Positions 43,511-54,335 of a stretch of DNA of 64,000 nt are shown one piece after another (positions within the stretch are counted from its first letter, which is position 1; the number at the start of each line of letters is the position of its first letter). The notes below the pieces were generated by a model, which did not search any database, was not told where the DNA came from, and was given only the letters and a program-made list of their open reading frames with translations. The stretch comes from Arsukibacterium sp. MJ3 (GTDB lineage: Bacteria; Pseudomonadota; Gammaproteobacteria; Enterobacterales; Alteromonadaceae). The stretch is taken from the NCBI RefSeq assembly GCF_000987765.1, contig NZ_LAHP01000002.1:186001-250000 (forward strand), written 5' to 3'. The translations under genes and the position numbers were made by a program.

Positions 43511-45523
43511 TTACACCCTAAACTGCTCTACCGATTGGCGAAGTTCTTCAGCCAATCTGGCAACTTCGTGACTAGAATCAGATGTTTGCTCAGCACCGGA
43601 TGCCGTTTCCTCGGCAATGGCTACAATCGATTCCAGTAGTTGACTAATTTCATTCGATACCTGGTTTTGTTCTTTGGCAGCACTAGAAATTTGTTCACTC
43701 ATATCATGAGCTAAATGTACCGCATGAGTAATAGAATCAAGCGCAGAGGTAGCGACTTCAGTTTGAGTGACGCAATTTTCAGCTTGTTTTTTACCTTTAT
43801 TCATTGCTTCAACAGCGGCCTGCGCGCCCGTTTGCAGCACTTGGATCATCGCCTGAATTTCCTGAGTAGAAGCCTGAGTTTTACTGGCCAGTGAACGAAC
43901 TTCATCGGCAACTACTGCAAAGCCTCTACCTTGCTCACCAGCGCGTGCTGCCTCAATTGCAGCGTTAAGCGCTAATAAATTGGTTTGCTCGGCAATACCA
44001 CGAATGACATCCAGAATACTGCCTATCGACGCACTGTCTTTATGCAGTTTATTAATGACTATTGATGCTTGTTCAACTTCGCGTGACAACTGGATAATAG
44101 TACTTTTGTTTTCCAGTGAAATCCCTTTAACCCGCTCTGCTTCTTTATCTGCGTTTTTAATTTCAGCCAATGCATCATTCGAGCTTTGTAACACGCCTTG
44201 TGAGGTGCTACTCATTTCTGTGGTAGCAGTGGCAGCTTGAGTAACTTGCGATTTTTGCTCACGGATAGCATGAGTCGTTTGTACCGTTATAGCGGACGTT
44301 TGTTCAGATGCCGCCGCTAACTGGGTTGAGCGGGATATAATACCCTGTATCAATTGTCGCAGGTTGCCAACCACTTTGTTTAGGTTGCGGGCGAGTTCGC
44401 CAAATTCATCGTTAGATGAAGCATCAAGTGTTTTGGTTAAATCGCCAGACGCCACTACGCCAAGCATTTGATTTATTTCAGCTAAGGGTTTTACGATACG
44501 CCTTACTGTAACGGTAGCAATAAAAATGGCCAGAATAATAGAAACGATCACAACAACAAAAATGGTGGTAATGGCATTATTTACACCTGACGTCGCATGT
44601 TGTTCAATGACTGCAGCAGCACTGCGGGTTAAACTCAGCAGGCTATTCAGCCGCTCTGAACCGGTTCGGGTAAGTTCATTAGCTGCAGTTAGCTGGGCCT
44701 CAGCATTAGCGATATCGGCTAGTAACTGCACTTTTAAAGCCGGAATACCATTGCTACCTTCCAGAAACCCAGAAATTTGTTGCAATTTTTCAGTAATATC
44801 TGTCGTCATTGGTACTGCATCACCGGCACTATTTTCGATAATAGCTACTTGCTCCCGTAATTCTTGTAAGCGGAAGGCAATTTCATTACTTACCGTGGCA
44901 ACAGTAGTGTCTGTTTCGGTGCGATTTAAATCAATAACGTTATTAATTAGTGTGTTTATGCCCGTTTCCATTTGGGTAGCTGCTTGATAAGCAGCTGGAA
45001 ACCGTTGCTGCACATTACGAACATCGGTGAAGTCGAGAATTAACGATGCCATATCATCAGAACTAAATTCCAGATCGCCTAACTTACTGGCAATCGTGCT
45101 GCGCAAACGAATATTACTATTTAATTTGTTTTGCAAATTAACGCTGGTTTCAATAAAAAGGCGATAAGTTTCATTAACCTGCTCGGATGCTGCCGTTAAC
45201 GTCGGCTTTTCGCTAATAACCTCGCGGAGCGAGCTGGCTGCTTCGTCATATACCGCTTGGCGCTGGCTAAAACGCTGGTTTACCTCACGACTTTGGTCGA
45301 GCGTGGTAGCATAAAAACCTTGTAAGCTTGCCTGGCTCATCGTAACAAACTCGGTTTTCATTGACGCACTGTTTTCAAGTGCCGGAATAGAAACCTCGTT
45401 AACCTCGGTAGTGGCGTTACTTATATTATTTAGGCTGACGTAAGCAGTAATACCTATCATCAGCAGTAACAGAGAAATGATGGCAAAGCCACCCATAACC
45501 CGTAAAGCAACGGTTAACTTCAT
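43511..45523 (-). CDS. Methyl-accepting chemotaxis protein
   Basis: A 670-residue transmembrane chemoreceptor with TM1 near residues 10-30, a large periplasmic helical domain of about 280 residues, TM2 near 315-335, HAMP ([20 protein letters not shown]), and a cytoplasmic signalling domain with the hairpin tip [22 protein letters not shown]. No C-terminal CheR-tethering pentapeptide is evident (end [11 protein letters not shown]). GGGAG five bases before the ATG at 45523 fixes the start. The gene follows apaH by 17 bases on the same strand, so it may be read through from the lptD...apaH operon. Ligand unknown. Confidence 0.93.
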   Translation of the reverse strand: MKLTVALRVMGGFAIISLLLLMIGITAYVSLNNISNATTEVNEVSIPALENSASMKTEFVTMSQASLQGFYATTLDQSREVNQRFSQRQAVYDEAASSLREVISEKPTLTAASEQVNETYRLFIETSVNLQNKLNSNIRLRSTIASKLGDLEFSSDDMASLILDFTDVRNVQQRFPAAYQAATQMETGINTLINNVIDLNRTETDTTVATVSNEIAFRLQELREQVAIIENSAGDAVPMTTDITEKLQQISGFLEGSNGIPALKVQLLADIANAEAQLTAANELTRTGSERLNSLLSLTRSAAAVIEQHATSGVNNAITTIFVVVIVSIILAIFIATVTVRRIVKPLAEINQMLGVVASGDLTKTLDASSNDEFGELARNLNKVVGNLRQLIQGIISRSTQLAAASEQTSAITVQTTHAIREQKSQVTQAATATTEMSSTSQGVLQSSNDALAEIKNADKEAERVKGISLENKSTIIQLSREVEQASIVINKLHKDSASIGSILDVIRGIAEQTNLLALNAAIEAARAGEQGRGFAVVADEVRSLASKTQASTQEIQAMIQVLQTGAQAAVEAMNKGKKQAENCVTQTEVATSALDSITHAVHLAHDMSEQISSAAKEQNQVSNEISQLLESIVAIAEETASGAEQTSDSSHEVARLAEELRQSVEQFRV

Positions 45524-45540
45524 AATAACTCCCAAAACAA

Positions 45541-46344
45541 CTATGTTATACCGGCAACGCTATAGCGTTGCTGGCGTTCAATACAATATGCGGTCAGAGT
45601 ATTACCCCAGACACAACCGGTGTCTAGCGCATGAATACCCGGTACCGGACTAAAACCGTCTAATGCTGCCCAGTGGCCGAAAAATAACTCCGGGTGGGGT
45701 TTAGTACGCCAAAATTCGTACCAAGGCACTAGGGTAGTTTGCGGCTGCGGGCATCCTTTTTCCTGTAAATTGAGTGCACCACTTGGTAAGCAAAAGCGCA
45801 TCCTGGTGCAGGCGTTAATGGTGAAGCGCCATTGCTGTTGCTCAGTGGTGACATCTTGCCACAGAGCGGGTGTATCGCCGTACATAGTAGCAAATATTTT
45901 CTCAGGCTGATGCGCTAATTTCTTGCTAACGATATCGGCTGCTTTGACGGCTTCGGCCACGCTCCACTCTGGTGCCAGACCGGCATGAACCATCAAATAT
46001 TGCTGATTAGCGGTTTGATATACTAATGGCAGGCTTAATAACCAATCAATAAGTTCTGCTAAGTTCGCTGCTTGTTGTAGTTGCTGCAGTTGGTCTGCAG
46101 GTTTTAGTTTGCTGAAACCAAATTGGCTAGCAAGAAAGTGTAAATCGTGATTCCCTAAAATACATTTAGCATTACTACCTAATGATTTTATAAAATTTAA
46201 GGTGGCTAAGGAGTCAGGGCCTCTGGCAATTAAATCGCCGCAAAACCACAGCTGGTCAACATCAGGATTAAAACTGATATGTTCGAGCAGACGCAATAAC
46301 GCACCGTAACACCCCTGCACATCGCCAATGACATAAGTAGCCAT
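45541..46344 (-). CDS. apaH: Bis(5'-nucleosyl)-tetraphosphatase, symmetrical
   Basis: This 267-residue ApaH contains the metallophosphatase motifs [23 protein letters not shown] and [10 protein letters not shown] near its N-terminus. It splits Ap4A to two ADP. Its start overlaps the apaG stop by one base (TGATG). Last member of the lptD-surA-pdxA-rsmA-apaG-apaH operon. Confidence 0.95.
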   Translation of the reverse strand: MATYVIGDVQGCYGALLRLLEHISFNPDVDQLWFCGDLIARGPDSLATLNFIKSLGSNAKCILGNHDLHFLASQFGFSKLKPADQLQQLQQAANLAELIDWLLSLPLVYQTANQQYLMVHAGLAPEWSVAEAVKAADIVSKKLAHQPEKIFATMYGDTPALWQDVTTEQQQWRFTINACTRMRFCLPSGALNLQEKGCPQPQTTLVPWYEFWRTKPHPELFFGHWAALDGFSPVPGIHALDTGCVWGNTLTAYCIERQQRYSVAGIT

Positions 46345-46721
46345 CAGTTCAAGATGTTTGGCATGGCCAGCCTGAACACCGGTATGGCAGCATTAAACCG
46401 GTGTTGCGAACTGCTAAGCATTTCGTAATGGCCCTGCATGGTGCCTACAGGTGTTTCCAGTACCGCACCACTGGTGTAACTGTAACTGGCACCCGGCGCT
46501 AATTCTGGTTGTTCGCCTACCACACCATCGCCATGTACTTCGGCCTGCTTGCCATTGGCATCTGTAATAAGCCAATAGCGTTTCAGTAGTTTAACTTGTT
46601 CTGAACTATGGTTCTCTATGGTAATGGTATAGGCAAATACATAACGGTTATCTGTCGGATCAGATTGCGCACCAAGATAAAAATTATCAACATTTATTTG
46701 AATATCAAGCGAATTACTCAT
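46344..46721 (-). CDS. apaG: ApaG (Co2+/Mg2+ efflux-associated) protein
   Basis: A 125-residue single-domain ApaG, a fibronectin-III-like fold, with [40 protein letters not shown] and GTMQGHYEM. Biochemical role is not settled; it is conserved next to ApaH. It overlaps rsmA by eight bases upstream and apaH by one base downstream. Confidence 0.95.
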   Translation of the reverse strand: MSNSLDIQINVDNFYLGAQSDPTDNRYVFAYTITIENHSSEQVKLLKRYWLITDANGKQAEVHGDGVVGEQPELAPGASYSYTSGAVLETPVGTMQGHYEMLSSSQHRFNAAIPVFRLAMPNILN

Positions 46722-47529
46722 TATGCATTTCCTGCTCTGCTAGCCATTGGGCGACTTTAATAAAACCACTGACCGGTAATTGCTCAGGCCGGATGGTAGG
46801 GTCGATACCTAAGGCACTTATCTGCTCGGCAGTGGCAAAATTACTAAAGCCGTTACGTAAAGTTTTTCGGCGTTGATTAAATGCCTCTAAGCACACCCTG
46901 TTTAAAATAGCCGGATCGACCTTAGCTCTTTCAGCAACCGGATAGGGTAGTAATCGTACCACGGCAGAATCAACTTTTGGTGCAGGCGTAAATGCACCAG
47001 GACCTACTTCTACTACTGGAATAGCCTGACAATAATATTGCGTCATTACACTTAGTCGGCCAAACGTTTTACTACCATGACTGGCTGTCATTCGCTGCAC
47101 CACTTCTTTTTGTAGCATAAAGTGCATGGTGTTGATGTGATCGGCAAACTCAAACAGATGAAATAATAAAGGAGTGGAAATGTTATAAGGTAGATTACCA
47201 AATATCTTTAATTTTTGGCCAGGCTTTAACAGCATGGCGAAATCAAATTTCATAGCGTCGGCCTGGTAGACGGTGAGCTTGTCAGCCAGGGTTGGGTGTT
47301 GTCGCAGGCGCTCGGCTAAATCACGGTCTAGCTCAACCACAATAAGATGGCCAGCGACATCGGCTACCGGTTCGGTCAATGCGCCAAGGCCAGGGCCGAT
47401 TTCTACCAATACGTCGACTGGTTTAGGGGCAATAGCCTTAACAATGCGGCTAATAACCTGTGGATCATGTAAAAAATTCTGGCCAAAACGTTTGCGGGCA
47501 CGATGGCCCTGGTGCACATTGTCTGTCAT
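46714..47529 (-). CDS. rsmA: 16S rRNA dimethyladenosine transferase
   Basis: This 271-residue methyltransferase (KsgA/RsmA) has [15 protein letters not shown], the SAM motif [14 protein letters not shown] and the catalytic [12 protein letters not shown]. It dimethylates two adjacent adenosines at the 3' end of 16S rRNA. Gap of three bases to pdxA upstream, and overlap with apaG downstream. Confidence 0.97.
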   Translation of the reverse strand: MTDNVHQGHRARKRFGQNFLHDPQVISRIVKAIAPKPVDVLVEIGPGLGALTEPVADVAGHLIVVELDRDLAERLRQHPTLADKLTVYQADAMKFDFAMLLKPGQKLKIFGNLPYNISTPLLFHLFEFADHINTMHFMLQKEVVQRMTASHGSKTFGRLSVMTQYYCQAIPVVEVGPGAFTPAPKVDSAVVRLLPYPVAERAKVDPAILNRVCLEAFNQRRKTLRNGFSNFATAEQISALGIDPTIRPEQLPVSGFIKVAQWLAEQEMHNE

Positions 47530-47532
47530 AGA

Positions 47533-48516
47533 TTAATTCGCTTGTAGAGCCAGAGTAATTGCTTGATGGACGGCAAGAAACAGACTGCCTGAGTCAGCTT
47601 TGCCGCTGCCAGCTAAATCCAGAGCGGTGCCATGATCCACTGAGGTTCTGATCAGGGGCAGGCCGAGGCTGATATTGACTGAGCGGCCAAAGCCTTTGTA
47701 TTTTAGCACCGGTAAACCCTGGTCGTGATACATTGCTAATACGGCGTCAGCATCATCAAGGTATTTAGGTTGAAACAGAGTGTCAGCTGGTAAAGGCCCA
47801 ACCAGATCAATACCTGTGGCCCGCAACTCGGCTAAGGTTGGAATAATGATGTCCAGTTCTTCCCGTCCCAGATGACCGTCTTCTCCAGCATGCGGATTTA
47901 AGCCACAGACATAGATCCTTGGCTTAGCAATGGCGAATTTATGCTGTAAGTCGTGATGCAAAATAGTAATAACTTTTAGTAGCCTGTCTCGGGTAATGGC
48001 TTTTGCTACATAGGCTAGCGGTATATGCGTGGTAGCCAACGCAACCCTTAACCCTTCAGTTACCAGCATCATCACTACATAGGGACTATTAGACTGATGG
48101 GCAAAAAATTCAGTATGGCCACTAAAAGGAATGCCGGCTTTATTAATAATTCCTTTATGAACCGGGCCAGTAACAATGGCGACAAACTCACCTTGTATTA
48201 CTTTTTCGCCAGCGAAATGCAAGGTGTCTATTACGTATTGACCATTAGCCGCATTAAGCAGGCCAGGCTGTACCGGCTCAGTCAGGGTGAAATCTGCTAC
48301 GGTTAAGGTGCCGGCTAGCTGAGGTTTAGCCTCAGTTGAGCTATTAAACGGCAATAGTTGTAACGGTATGCCCAGCATTGTTGCTCTTTCGCTGAGTAAC
48401 GCTGCATTGCCGCAGACAACCAGCTCAACTGGCCAGTCTTGCCGGGAAAGTGTTACAACTAAATCTGGGCCTATACCCGCAGGCTCACCCGGGGTAATGG
48501 CAATTCGTAAGGTCAT
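47533..48516 (-). CDS. pdxA: 4-hydroxythreonine-4-phosphate dehydrogenase
   Basis: This 327-residue PdxA has [13 protein letters not shown] at the N-terminus, the metal-ligand segments FSGHTEFFA and [12 protein letters not shown], and [14 protein letters not shown]. It catalyses an early step in vitamin B6 biosynthesis. It abuts surA without a gap. Confidence 0.96.
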   Translation of the reverse strand: MTLRIAITPGEPAGIGPDLVVTLSRQDWPVELVVCGNAALLSERATMLGIPLQLLPFNSSTEAKPQLAGTLTVADFTLTEPVQPGLLNAANGQYVIDTLHFAGEKVIQGEFVAIVTGPVHKGIINKAGIPFSGHTEFFAHQSNSPYVVMMLVTEGLRVALATTHIPLAYVAKAITRDRLLKVITILHHDLQHKFAIAKPRIYVCGLNPHAGEDGHLGREELDIIIPTLAELRATGIDLVGPLPADTLFQPKYLDDADAVLAMYHDQGLPVLKYKGFGRSVNISLGLPLIRTSVDHGTALDLAGSGKADSGSLFLAVHQAITLALQAN

Positions 48517-49806
48517 CTAGCTCTCCGGTAATACGTCAATAAAGGCTTCATCGCGTATTTCTTTCAGAAAATTCGTTGATTCTTCGTTAAAGCGTCGGTT
48601 GTAAATCATCCGATATACTTGCTCCCGCTTTTTGTCGGCGGTGGCATCGACTATCCGTTTATCCAGAACTTGAGCAATATGCCAGCCATGTTCAGTACGA
48701 AACGGCTCACTAATTTCATCAGGAGCCAACCGTTGTAAGGTATCTCGAAATGCCGGTACGAAGACCTGTGGTTCACTCCAGCCCAGATTACCACCGTTCA
48801 TTTTAGAACCGGGGTCTTCTGAATGTGCTTTTGCTAATTCAGCAAAATCAGCTTGGCCAGCGCGTAACGTTGTCGCAAATTCAATCAGCATAGTGCGAGC
48901 TCGTTCTTCGCTGAGGATAATAGAGGGTTTAATCAAAATATGGCGCGAATTAACTTCCTGGATTTCAGCAACGTTCTCGCCTCGAATATCAAATATTGTC
49001 AGAATGTGAAAACCTGCACCAGAGCGCATTGGGCCAAGCAGTTCACCTTTCTTTTTATCACGAATGCTTTCTGAAAACAGTGTAGGCATCTCGTTAATAT
49101 TCATAAAACCTAACTCACCACCCTCTAGCGCTTTGCCACCTGATGACGATGCAATAGCAATTCGACGGAAATCACTGCCATTTTGCAGCAGTTCCATTAC
49201 TTTATCGGCCCGTTCTTTCGCATCACTAATATCATCGGCTGTTGCCTGACTGGGTATTGCAATAAGAATATGGCCCAGGTTGTACTCTTCGCTAACGGCA
49301 CCTTGCTCTTCCATTAGTTTTTGCAGACTGTCAACTTCTTGTGGGCTGATATAAATCCGGCGTTGTACACTGCCACGAACCACTTCATTGGTGATAATTT
49401 CTTCCCGCAACTTTTCCCGGAAGCGTTCATAATTCCCTTCTTCAGTTTCAACCTTAAGCCGAAAGGCTTCCAAACTAAGGTTTTCACCTTGAGCAATATT
49501 GCGAATAGTATCGTCCAATTGTGCATCACTGATTTGTAAACCCATCCGTCCGGCGAGTTGCAGCTGTAAACTGGTTAAGATTAATCGCTCTAGGGCCTGA
49601 GTTCTTAACGCTTGATCTGACGGTAAGGTTTGGTTTTGAACCTCAGCATTACGCTTAACGCGGTTTACCACATCGTCAATATCGCTTTGCAACACCACCG
49701 TGTTGTCAACAATAGCGGCTACCCGATCGATTTCTTTTTCTGCCGCGATGTTGGAAAAACTTAGACAGCCAATAAAAGCCAGACTGATAACTTGCTGTAA
49801 CTTCAT
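48517..49806 (-). CDS. surA: Periplasmic chaperone and peptidyl-prolyl isomerase SurA
   Basis: This 429-residue protein has a signal peptide (FIGCLSFSNIAA), an N-terminal chaperone domain (AAIVDNTVVLQSDIDDVVN), and two parvulin domains (one from EYNLGHILIAIPS, one from SRHILIKPSIILSEERARTM). It carries outer-membrane proteins such as LptD through the periplasm. It lies 11 bases after lptD in the same operon. Confidence 0.96.
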   Translation of the reverse strand: MKLQQVISLAFIGCLSFSNIAAEKEIDRVAAIVDNTVVLQSDIDDVVNRVKRNAEVQNQTLPSDQALRTQALERLILTSLQLQLAGRMGLQISDAQLDDTIRNIAQGENLSLEAFRLKVETEEGNYERFREKLREEIITNEVVRGSVQRRIYISPQEVDSLQKLMEEQGAVSEEYNLGHILIAIPSQATADDISDAKERADKVMELLQNGSDFRRIAIASSSGGKALEGGELGFMNINEMPTLFSESIRDKKKGELLGPMRSGAGFHILTIFDIRGENVAEIQEVNSRHILIKPSIILSEERARTMLIEFATTLRAGQADFAELAKAHSEDPGSKMNGGNLGWSEPQVFVPAFRDTLQRLAPDEISEPFRTEHGWHIAQVLDKRIVDATADKKREQVYRMIYNRRFNEESTNFLKEIRDEAFIDVLPES

Positions 49807-49817
49807 AAATTCCTACA

Positions 49818-52076
49818 CTAATTAGTTAGTAAATACGGGCGGCGATAGCCAAAAATGCCATTCGACAACATGTCTGTAACGCCAAAACCTGCTTTATCGC
49901 CAAAGCCTTTTAACACAAATTGCAAACTGAGACTGCTGTCTAGCTCGCCAAATAGCAAGGCGTTATCGATGTTGGTATCGAGGTTCGCCAGAATATGTCG
50001 TCTGGCTACCAGTCGGATAGCCCAGCAACAGGACTCGTATTGCACGCCAAAATTGGCGTCTATCATACGACTATTTGTCACATCACGATAGTAACTGGCC
50101 ACCAGTTGCCAATTTTTTGCCAAAGGCACCGTGCCAAGCACCCCAAGTTGCTGAATTTCCAATCCTGAGACAGCACGGCTGTAGCGATGGTTCAATTGAA
50201 CTAGGGTATTCTCACTGCCGCGATAATCCAGACTAGCATTACTTTTTATTAAGTTTTTAGCGTCAATATCATATTGGGTAGCGGCGCTAAAATACCATTT
50301 TCGATACCAGTGCCACATCATTTCTGCTGCCAGCACAGAATCAGACGGTGTCAGGTTGTTAGTCAGGTAGGCCGTAACGTCAGTTGGGTCTTCTAAAAAG
50401 AAGATTTGACCCAGACTAAAGCGGAAAAGTTCGTTATCAATATTATCGTAAAAACGAGTAGTCCAGCCAACGGTAAGCTGATTGGCTTCGTTTATGCGGT
50501 CTATGCCGGAAAAGCGATTTTGCCGGAATAAACCATGGTAATCATCTTGTAAGCGGGTGGTGTCATACAAACCAATCTGGCTTTGCTGGCGGTAGGGAAT
50601 ATATAGATATTGAATTTGTGGTTCAAACGTTTGTAAAGCGGGTTCGCCAAACCAGTCATATTCCCGCTCCATGTTTAAGCGACTATATAAACGCAGAGTA
50701 GGTAACACTCGCTGCACAGAATTTTTAATTGCAGCATTTTCTACAGCTGTATTTTGCTGATAATAGGTATAAAGCATGCTGGCTTCAGCGGTAAATTCTA
50801 ACGCGGGGGTCACAAAGGGTAACCGGACTGTGGGCTGTAAATGTAGCCTGTCTGCTGAGTTTATTAAAGCCTTGTCATTTTGAAAATGAGCATAATTAGC
50901 GAGCCAGTCAAATTCAAGTGGGTTGAGTAGCATCATGGGTTTTGCAGAACTTAACGTTACCTCAGGTAAGGTTTTGTAGGCATCGGTGAAATTTCCCAGA
51001 ATTTCAAAGCCCTGCAGCCGGATCATGCTATTAACCACGCTGCCATAATGGGCCAGAGTAGCTTCTCGGTAAAGTTGGGTGTCGCTTTGGTTGGTATAGT
51101 CAGAGCCAAGTTCTGTTAAATAGGCATCGTCACTGACATCGGTAAAATCGATATAGCCACGCCAACTGGAATTAAAATCAGAACGATGGTTAAGGTGGCT
51201 AAGGTATCGGCTTCCAAAATCATTTGCTTTTTCGTTGTCAGAACTAAGATATTCTAGTTGTAATGTTCCTTGATGGGCTACCGTTAAATAGCGGAACTCT
51301 GACTTTAACTGGGTACCACGTTTGCTCATGTAGCGCGGGGTAAGAGTAATATCGTAATTATCAGCTAAAGTAATGTAGTAGGGTAGTTCGATATCGAGCC
51401 CCAGTAACTGCGAGCTACCAACTTTAGGTAATAACAGACCCGTTTTACGTTGCTCATTTACTGGAAATGTCAGGTACGGCAAGTAGAATACCGGAATGTC
51501 TTTAATTTTAAACACTGCATTACGGGCAGAACCCCAACCTTCATCGGCCTGAATGTTGATGTCGTTAGCATGCAGCGCCCAGCTGTTATCCGCTACCGGG
51601 CAAGTGGTAAATAAAGCCTGATTAAGGCTAATTTGCTCTGGGCTGGCAAAAAGCGTGTCAGCATAGCCACGACCAGCCTGAGCAATAAATTGATACTTAG
51701 CATCGGTAATTCTGGCAACGTTATTAACAGTATCGGCGTTAAAAGAACTGGCCGATACTTTTAAGCTACTATCGAAATACTCAATACCACCGTCAGCAAA
51801 AATACTTTGTTCACTGCGGCTAAAACGCGCGCTTGGGGCACTTAACAGGGTTTCACGATGAATAATCTCGACATTACCATTAAATACTGCAGTTTGATTA
51901 CCACTAAGATCAGCAATATCGGAATTTATCCGTACGGCGTTATCGTTGGGGTCTAAAGTACTGAGCACGTCAGGTTGCGCTAAAGGCTGGTAACACATTG
52001 GGATCACAGGTTCTTCGGCTTGCAGCTGACCACAAAACAAGCCTGTAATAATTATCCTGCTAAACCATGCTTTCAT
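49818..52076 (-). CDS. lptD: LPS-assembly outer-membrane protein
   Basis: This 752-residue LptD has a signal peptide, an N-terminal jellyroll domain (SGNQTAVFNGNVEI and ARFSRSEQSIFADGGIEY) and a large C-terminal beta-barrel. Cys residues for interdomain disulfides are seen in the mature N-terminus (PMCYQPLAQP) and in YESCCWAIRL near the C-terminus. It inserts lipopolysaccharide in the outer leaflet with LptE. First gene of the operon; the divergent neighbour is djlA. Confidence 0.96.
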   Translation of the reverse strand: MKAWFSRIIITGLFCGQLQAEEPVIPMCYQPLAQPDVLSTLDPNDNAVRINSDIADLSGNQTAVFNGNVEIIHRETLLSAPSARFSRSEQSIFADGGIEYFDSSLKVSASSFNADTVNNVARITDAKYQFIAQAGRGYADTLFASPEQISLNQALFTTCPVADNSWALHANDINIQADEGWGSARNAVFKIKDIPVFYLPYLTFPVNEQRKTGLLLPKVGSSQLLGLDIELPYYITLADNYDITLTPRYMSKRGTQLKSEFRYLTVAHQGTLQLEYLSSDNEKANDFGSRYLSHLNHRSDFNSSWRGYIDFTDVSDDAYLTELGSDYTNQSDTQLYREATLAHYGSVVNSMIRLQGFEILGNFTDAYKTLPEVTLSSAKPMMLLNPLEFDWLANYAHFQNDKALINSADRLHLQPTVRLPFVTPALEFTAEASMLYTYYQQNTAVENAAIKNSVQRVLPTLRLYSRLNMEREYDWFGEPALQTFEPQIQYLYIPYRQQSQIGLYDTTRLQDDYHGLFRQNRFSGIDRINEANQLTVGWTTRFYDNIDNELFRFSLGQIFFLEDPTDVTAYLTNNLTPSDSVLAAEMMWHWYRKWYFSAATQYDIDAKNLIKSNASLDYRGSENTLVQLNHRYSRAVSGLEIQQLGVLGTVPLAKNWQLVASYYRDVTNSRMIDANFGVQYESCCWAIRLVARRHILANLDTNIDNALLFGELDSSLSLQFVLKGFGDKAGFGVTDMLSNGIFGYRRPYLLTN

Positions 52077-52249
52077 CCAGTATTCACTGTCTCAGATTTA
52101 TTATCATTATCTATAAGAGTAGCTGGGTATGATAAATCAATTTTAGATTTCCTGCTAATCCGATATAGTGCGATTCTGCTATAACGGCTGTCAGATTATA
52201 GTGGATTAGTGGCTACTCGCCTTATCGTGTAACCAATGAGGGAAGAATT

Positions 52250-53032
52250 TTGTGGGGTAAAATTATTGGGGCTTTGCTTGGTTTAGCGGTATTAAGGCTG
52301 CCGGGTTTGTTTTTTGGTCTGTTGTTGGGACATTGGTTTGATATGAAAATGGGGGGTAAACTTGCCCAATTTCGTGGTGTATTCCGTGACAATGAAGATC
52401 AGCCTGGCGTTTTTATGTACAGCACCTTTGCCACAATGGGCCATATTGCCAAGGCAACCGGAGTCGTAACGGCTGCGCACATTCGCCAAGCCAACCATTT
52501 TATGCAGCAACTGGGCTTGAATGACGCTCAACAACAAGAAGCACAAGCTGCTTTTCGGGATGGCAAGGCCAGTAACTTCCCGCTAATGGCTCAGCTGCAA
52601 CAGTTTTATCAGCAATATCGGCATCAGGGCGATGTCTTGCAATACTTTATAGAAATTCAGTTAGGTATTGCCAATGCTGAAGGCCCAATGACGTCCGAGC
52701 AATATGGGTTGTTGCAACAGGTGGCTCAACAATTGAGTGTGTCGCGATCACAATTAGACAACCTACTCGCCGCCTATCGTGCTCAGCAGCGATTTAATCA
52801 ACGCGATAACCAAAAACCAGCGGCTAATGCTGTGCAAGATGCTTATAAGGTGTTGGGTGTCAGTAGTGACTGTACTGAAAAAGACTTAAAACGTGCTTAT
52901 AGAAAACTAATGTCACAACATCACCCTGATAAGCTTATGGCTAAGGGTGTACCGGCAGCCATGCTAGATGTCGCAAAGCGCCGTACCCAGGAAATTCAGG
53001 CTGCTTATGAGTTGCTAAAAAGCCGCTATTGA
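52250..53032 (+). CDS. djlA: Membrane-anchored DnaJ co-chaperone
   Basis: This 260-residue protein fits DjlA: an N-terminal transmembrane segment (GKIIGALLGLAVLRLPG), a central TerB-like helical region (about residues 55-170) and a C-terminal J domain with DAYKVLGVSSDCTEKDLK and QHHPDKLMAKG. It starts at a TTG at 52250 with GAGGGA seven bases upstream; MWGKIIG then aligns with the E. coli N-terminus. It is divergent from lptD as in E. coli. Confidence 0.93.
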   Translation: MWGKIIGALLGLAVLRLPGLFFGLLLGHWFDMKMGGKLAQFRGVFRDNEDQPGVFMYSTFATMGHIAKATGVVTAAHIRQANHFMQQLGLNDAQQQEAQAAFRDGKASNFPLMAQLQQFYQQYRHQGDVLQYFIEIQLGIANAEGPMTSEQYGLLQQVAQQLSVSRSQLDNLLAAYRAQQRFNQRDNQKPAANAVQDAYKVLGVSSDCTEKDLKRAYRKLMSQHHPDKLMAKGVPAAMLDVAKRRTQEIQAAYELLKSRY

Positions 53033-53056
53033 AGCAAACCTGTATGCAGCTAGCTT

Positions 53057-53836
53057 TTATAAACCAATACTGGAAAGCCAGCCGGTGATTTCCTTTAATA
53101 CCCAGGCATGTACGTCAGCATCATAAGAAGTGCCGGTTAACTGGCGTTGTCGATACTGGTTTTTCAGGTTACGCTCAGCCAGTTGCTTTCTTAATTTAAG
53201 GTTGGCATTAGCAAAACGGTTGTCCCTTTGATGGCTAATATCCAGAGTCGGTACCTTCTGATTAGCAATGTGAGTTGCCAATTCCCGATTTAATTTATCA
53301 TCAGCCAGATAAGCGCTCAGCATGATAAAGGCAGTGGGTTCGGCTAGCTGGTCTGAAGCATAAAGTTGATTTAGTAGTGCAGCGCTATTGCCTTTGGCTA
53401 TAACAATGATACTGCCTGCTTGCTGTTCTGCTTGGCCGGTAGCGGTAATAAGACGTTCTGCCAGTTGTTGTTGATAGTCTGCAGTGGCAACATTGGCTTC
53501 AAATAGGCTCGCGTCAGGTGCCATTATTGCCAAGGTGTCCCAACCGTAGTCGTTAAGTTGCTGGCGCAGTGCATCAAGTTGGTTGGGGCTGGCAGCGTGT
53601 TCGCTAGCGTCGGCAACCAGGATAGCGGTGCCTTTAGTATCGCTGGTTAAGGCTTGGCGTTGTAATGCCATGAAATTACCGCTGGCGCTGGTTAATTCTG
53701 TAAGCTCACTTGACAATATTTGTCGGCGCAAATCTTCTTGCCATAATTGCTGTTTGTCCGGTGTAGTAGCGCTGGTAACATTTACCCACGCTAAAGTGAA
53801 CAAAATAAGTACACTACTCCAAAAACGTCGCATCAT
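53057..53836 (-). CDS. DUF3530 exported protein
   Basis: A 259-residue exported protein with a signal peptide (SVLILFTLAWVNVTSA) and a core related to alpha/beta hydrolases. GTAILVADASEHAASPNQLD and LRQQLNDYGWDTLAIMAPD, with SIIVIAKGNSAALLNQ, are the sort of segments found in DUF3530 proteins. The usual Ser in the nucleophile elbow appears as KGNSAA. Its enzymatic activity is not established. It converges on djlA with a 24-base gap. Confidence 0.75.
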   Translation of the reverse strand: MMRRFWSSVLILFTLAWVNVTSATTPDKQQLWQEDLRRQILSSELTELTSASGNFMALQRQALTSDTKGTAILVADASEHAASPNQLDALRQQLNDYGWDTLAIMAPDASLFEANVATADYQQQLAERLITATGQAEQQAGSIIVIAKGNSAALLNQLYASDQLAEPTAFIMLSAYLADDKLNRELATHIANQKVPTLDISHQRDNRFANANLKLRKQLAERNLKNQYRQRQLTGTSYDADVHAWVLKEITGWLSSIGL

Positions 53837-53898
53837 GCTCTGCCTTAAACCGATATTTTATATTATCGGCTAAGTCAGACAGAACTTTATACCGAGGT

Positions 53899-54225
53899 TT
53901 AAATGGTGTTGGCAGCGTGAATATACTCTGGAAAAGTAAACATAACTTTTGTGTCATGGCTAAACTTCACATAACTGTCACCTTTTTCAATTACCACTAC
54001 CGCTAACGACGGCTGCATAATAAAACAAAATTTAGTAGGTTTAAATTCTGCAAGCGCCTTGGCCATTTCTCTTAATTGATGGTTAATTGCCAAGCGTTGC
54101 GTTTCATTTTCATCGGTACAAACATGGGCTTCTTGCACCAATGTTGCCGGTTGTTCCGCCTGAAGATGAAAGGTGATACAGGCTAATACTGTGATGGTTA
54201 CACAGTAACGACTTATAGCATGCAT
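53899..54225 (-). CDS. Small exported protein of unknown family
   Basis: A 108-residue protein with a probable signal peptide (ITVLACITFHLQAEQPA). The mature part has two Cys (HVCTDENE and TKFCFIM), suggesting a disulfide, and a beta-rich half AVVVIEKGDSYVKFSHD. I do not recognise the family. It lies between the DUF3530 gene and the OmpA-like gene on the same strand and may have its own promoter. Confidence 0.6.
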   Translation of the reverse strand: MHAISRYCVTITVLACITFHLQAEQPATLVQEAHVCTDENETQRLAINHQLREMAKALAEFKPTKFCFIMQPSLAVVVIEKGDSYVKFSHDTKVMFTFPEYIHAANTI

Positions 54226-54290
54226 GAGGTGTATCCTTTTAAGGCTGCATTACAGCTTAAAACTATCAGCTTCTCTGGGATGCGGCAATA

Positions 54291-54318
54291 AAAAAAACCG
54301 CCAATATTGGCGGTTTTT
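54291..54318. terminator. Terminator of the OmpA-like gene
   Basis: AAAAACCGCCAAT / ATTGGCGGTTTTT forms a long palindrome with A/T runs at both ends. Confidence 0.9.
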
Positions 54319-54335
54319 AGCAAAGCATAAGAAAA

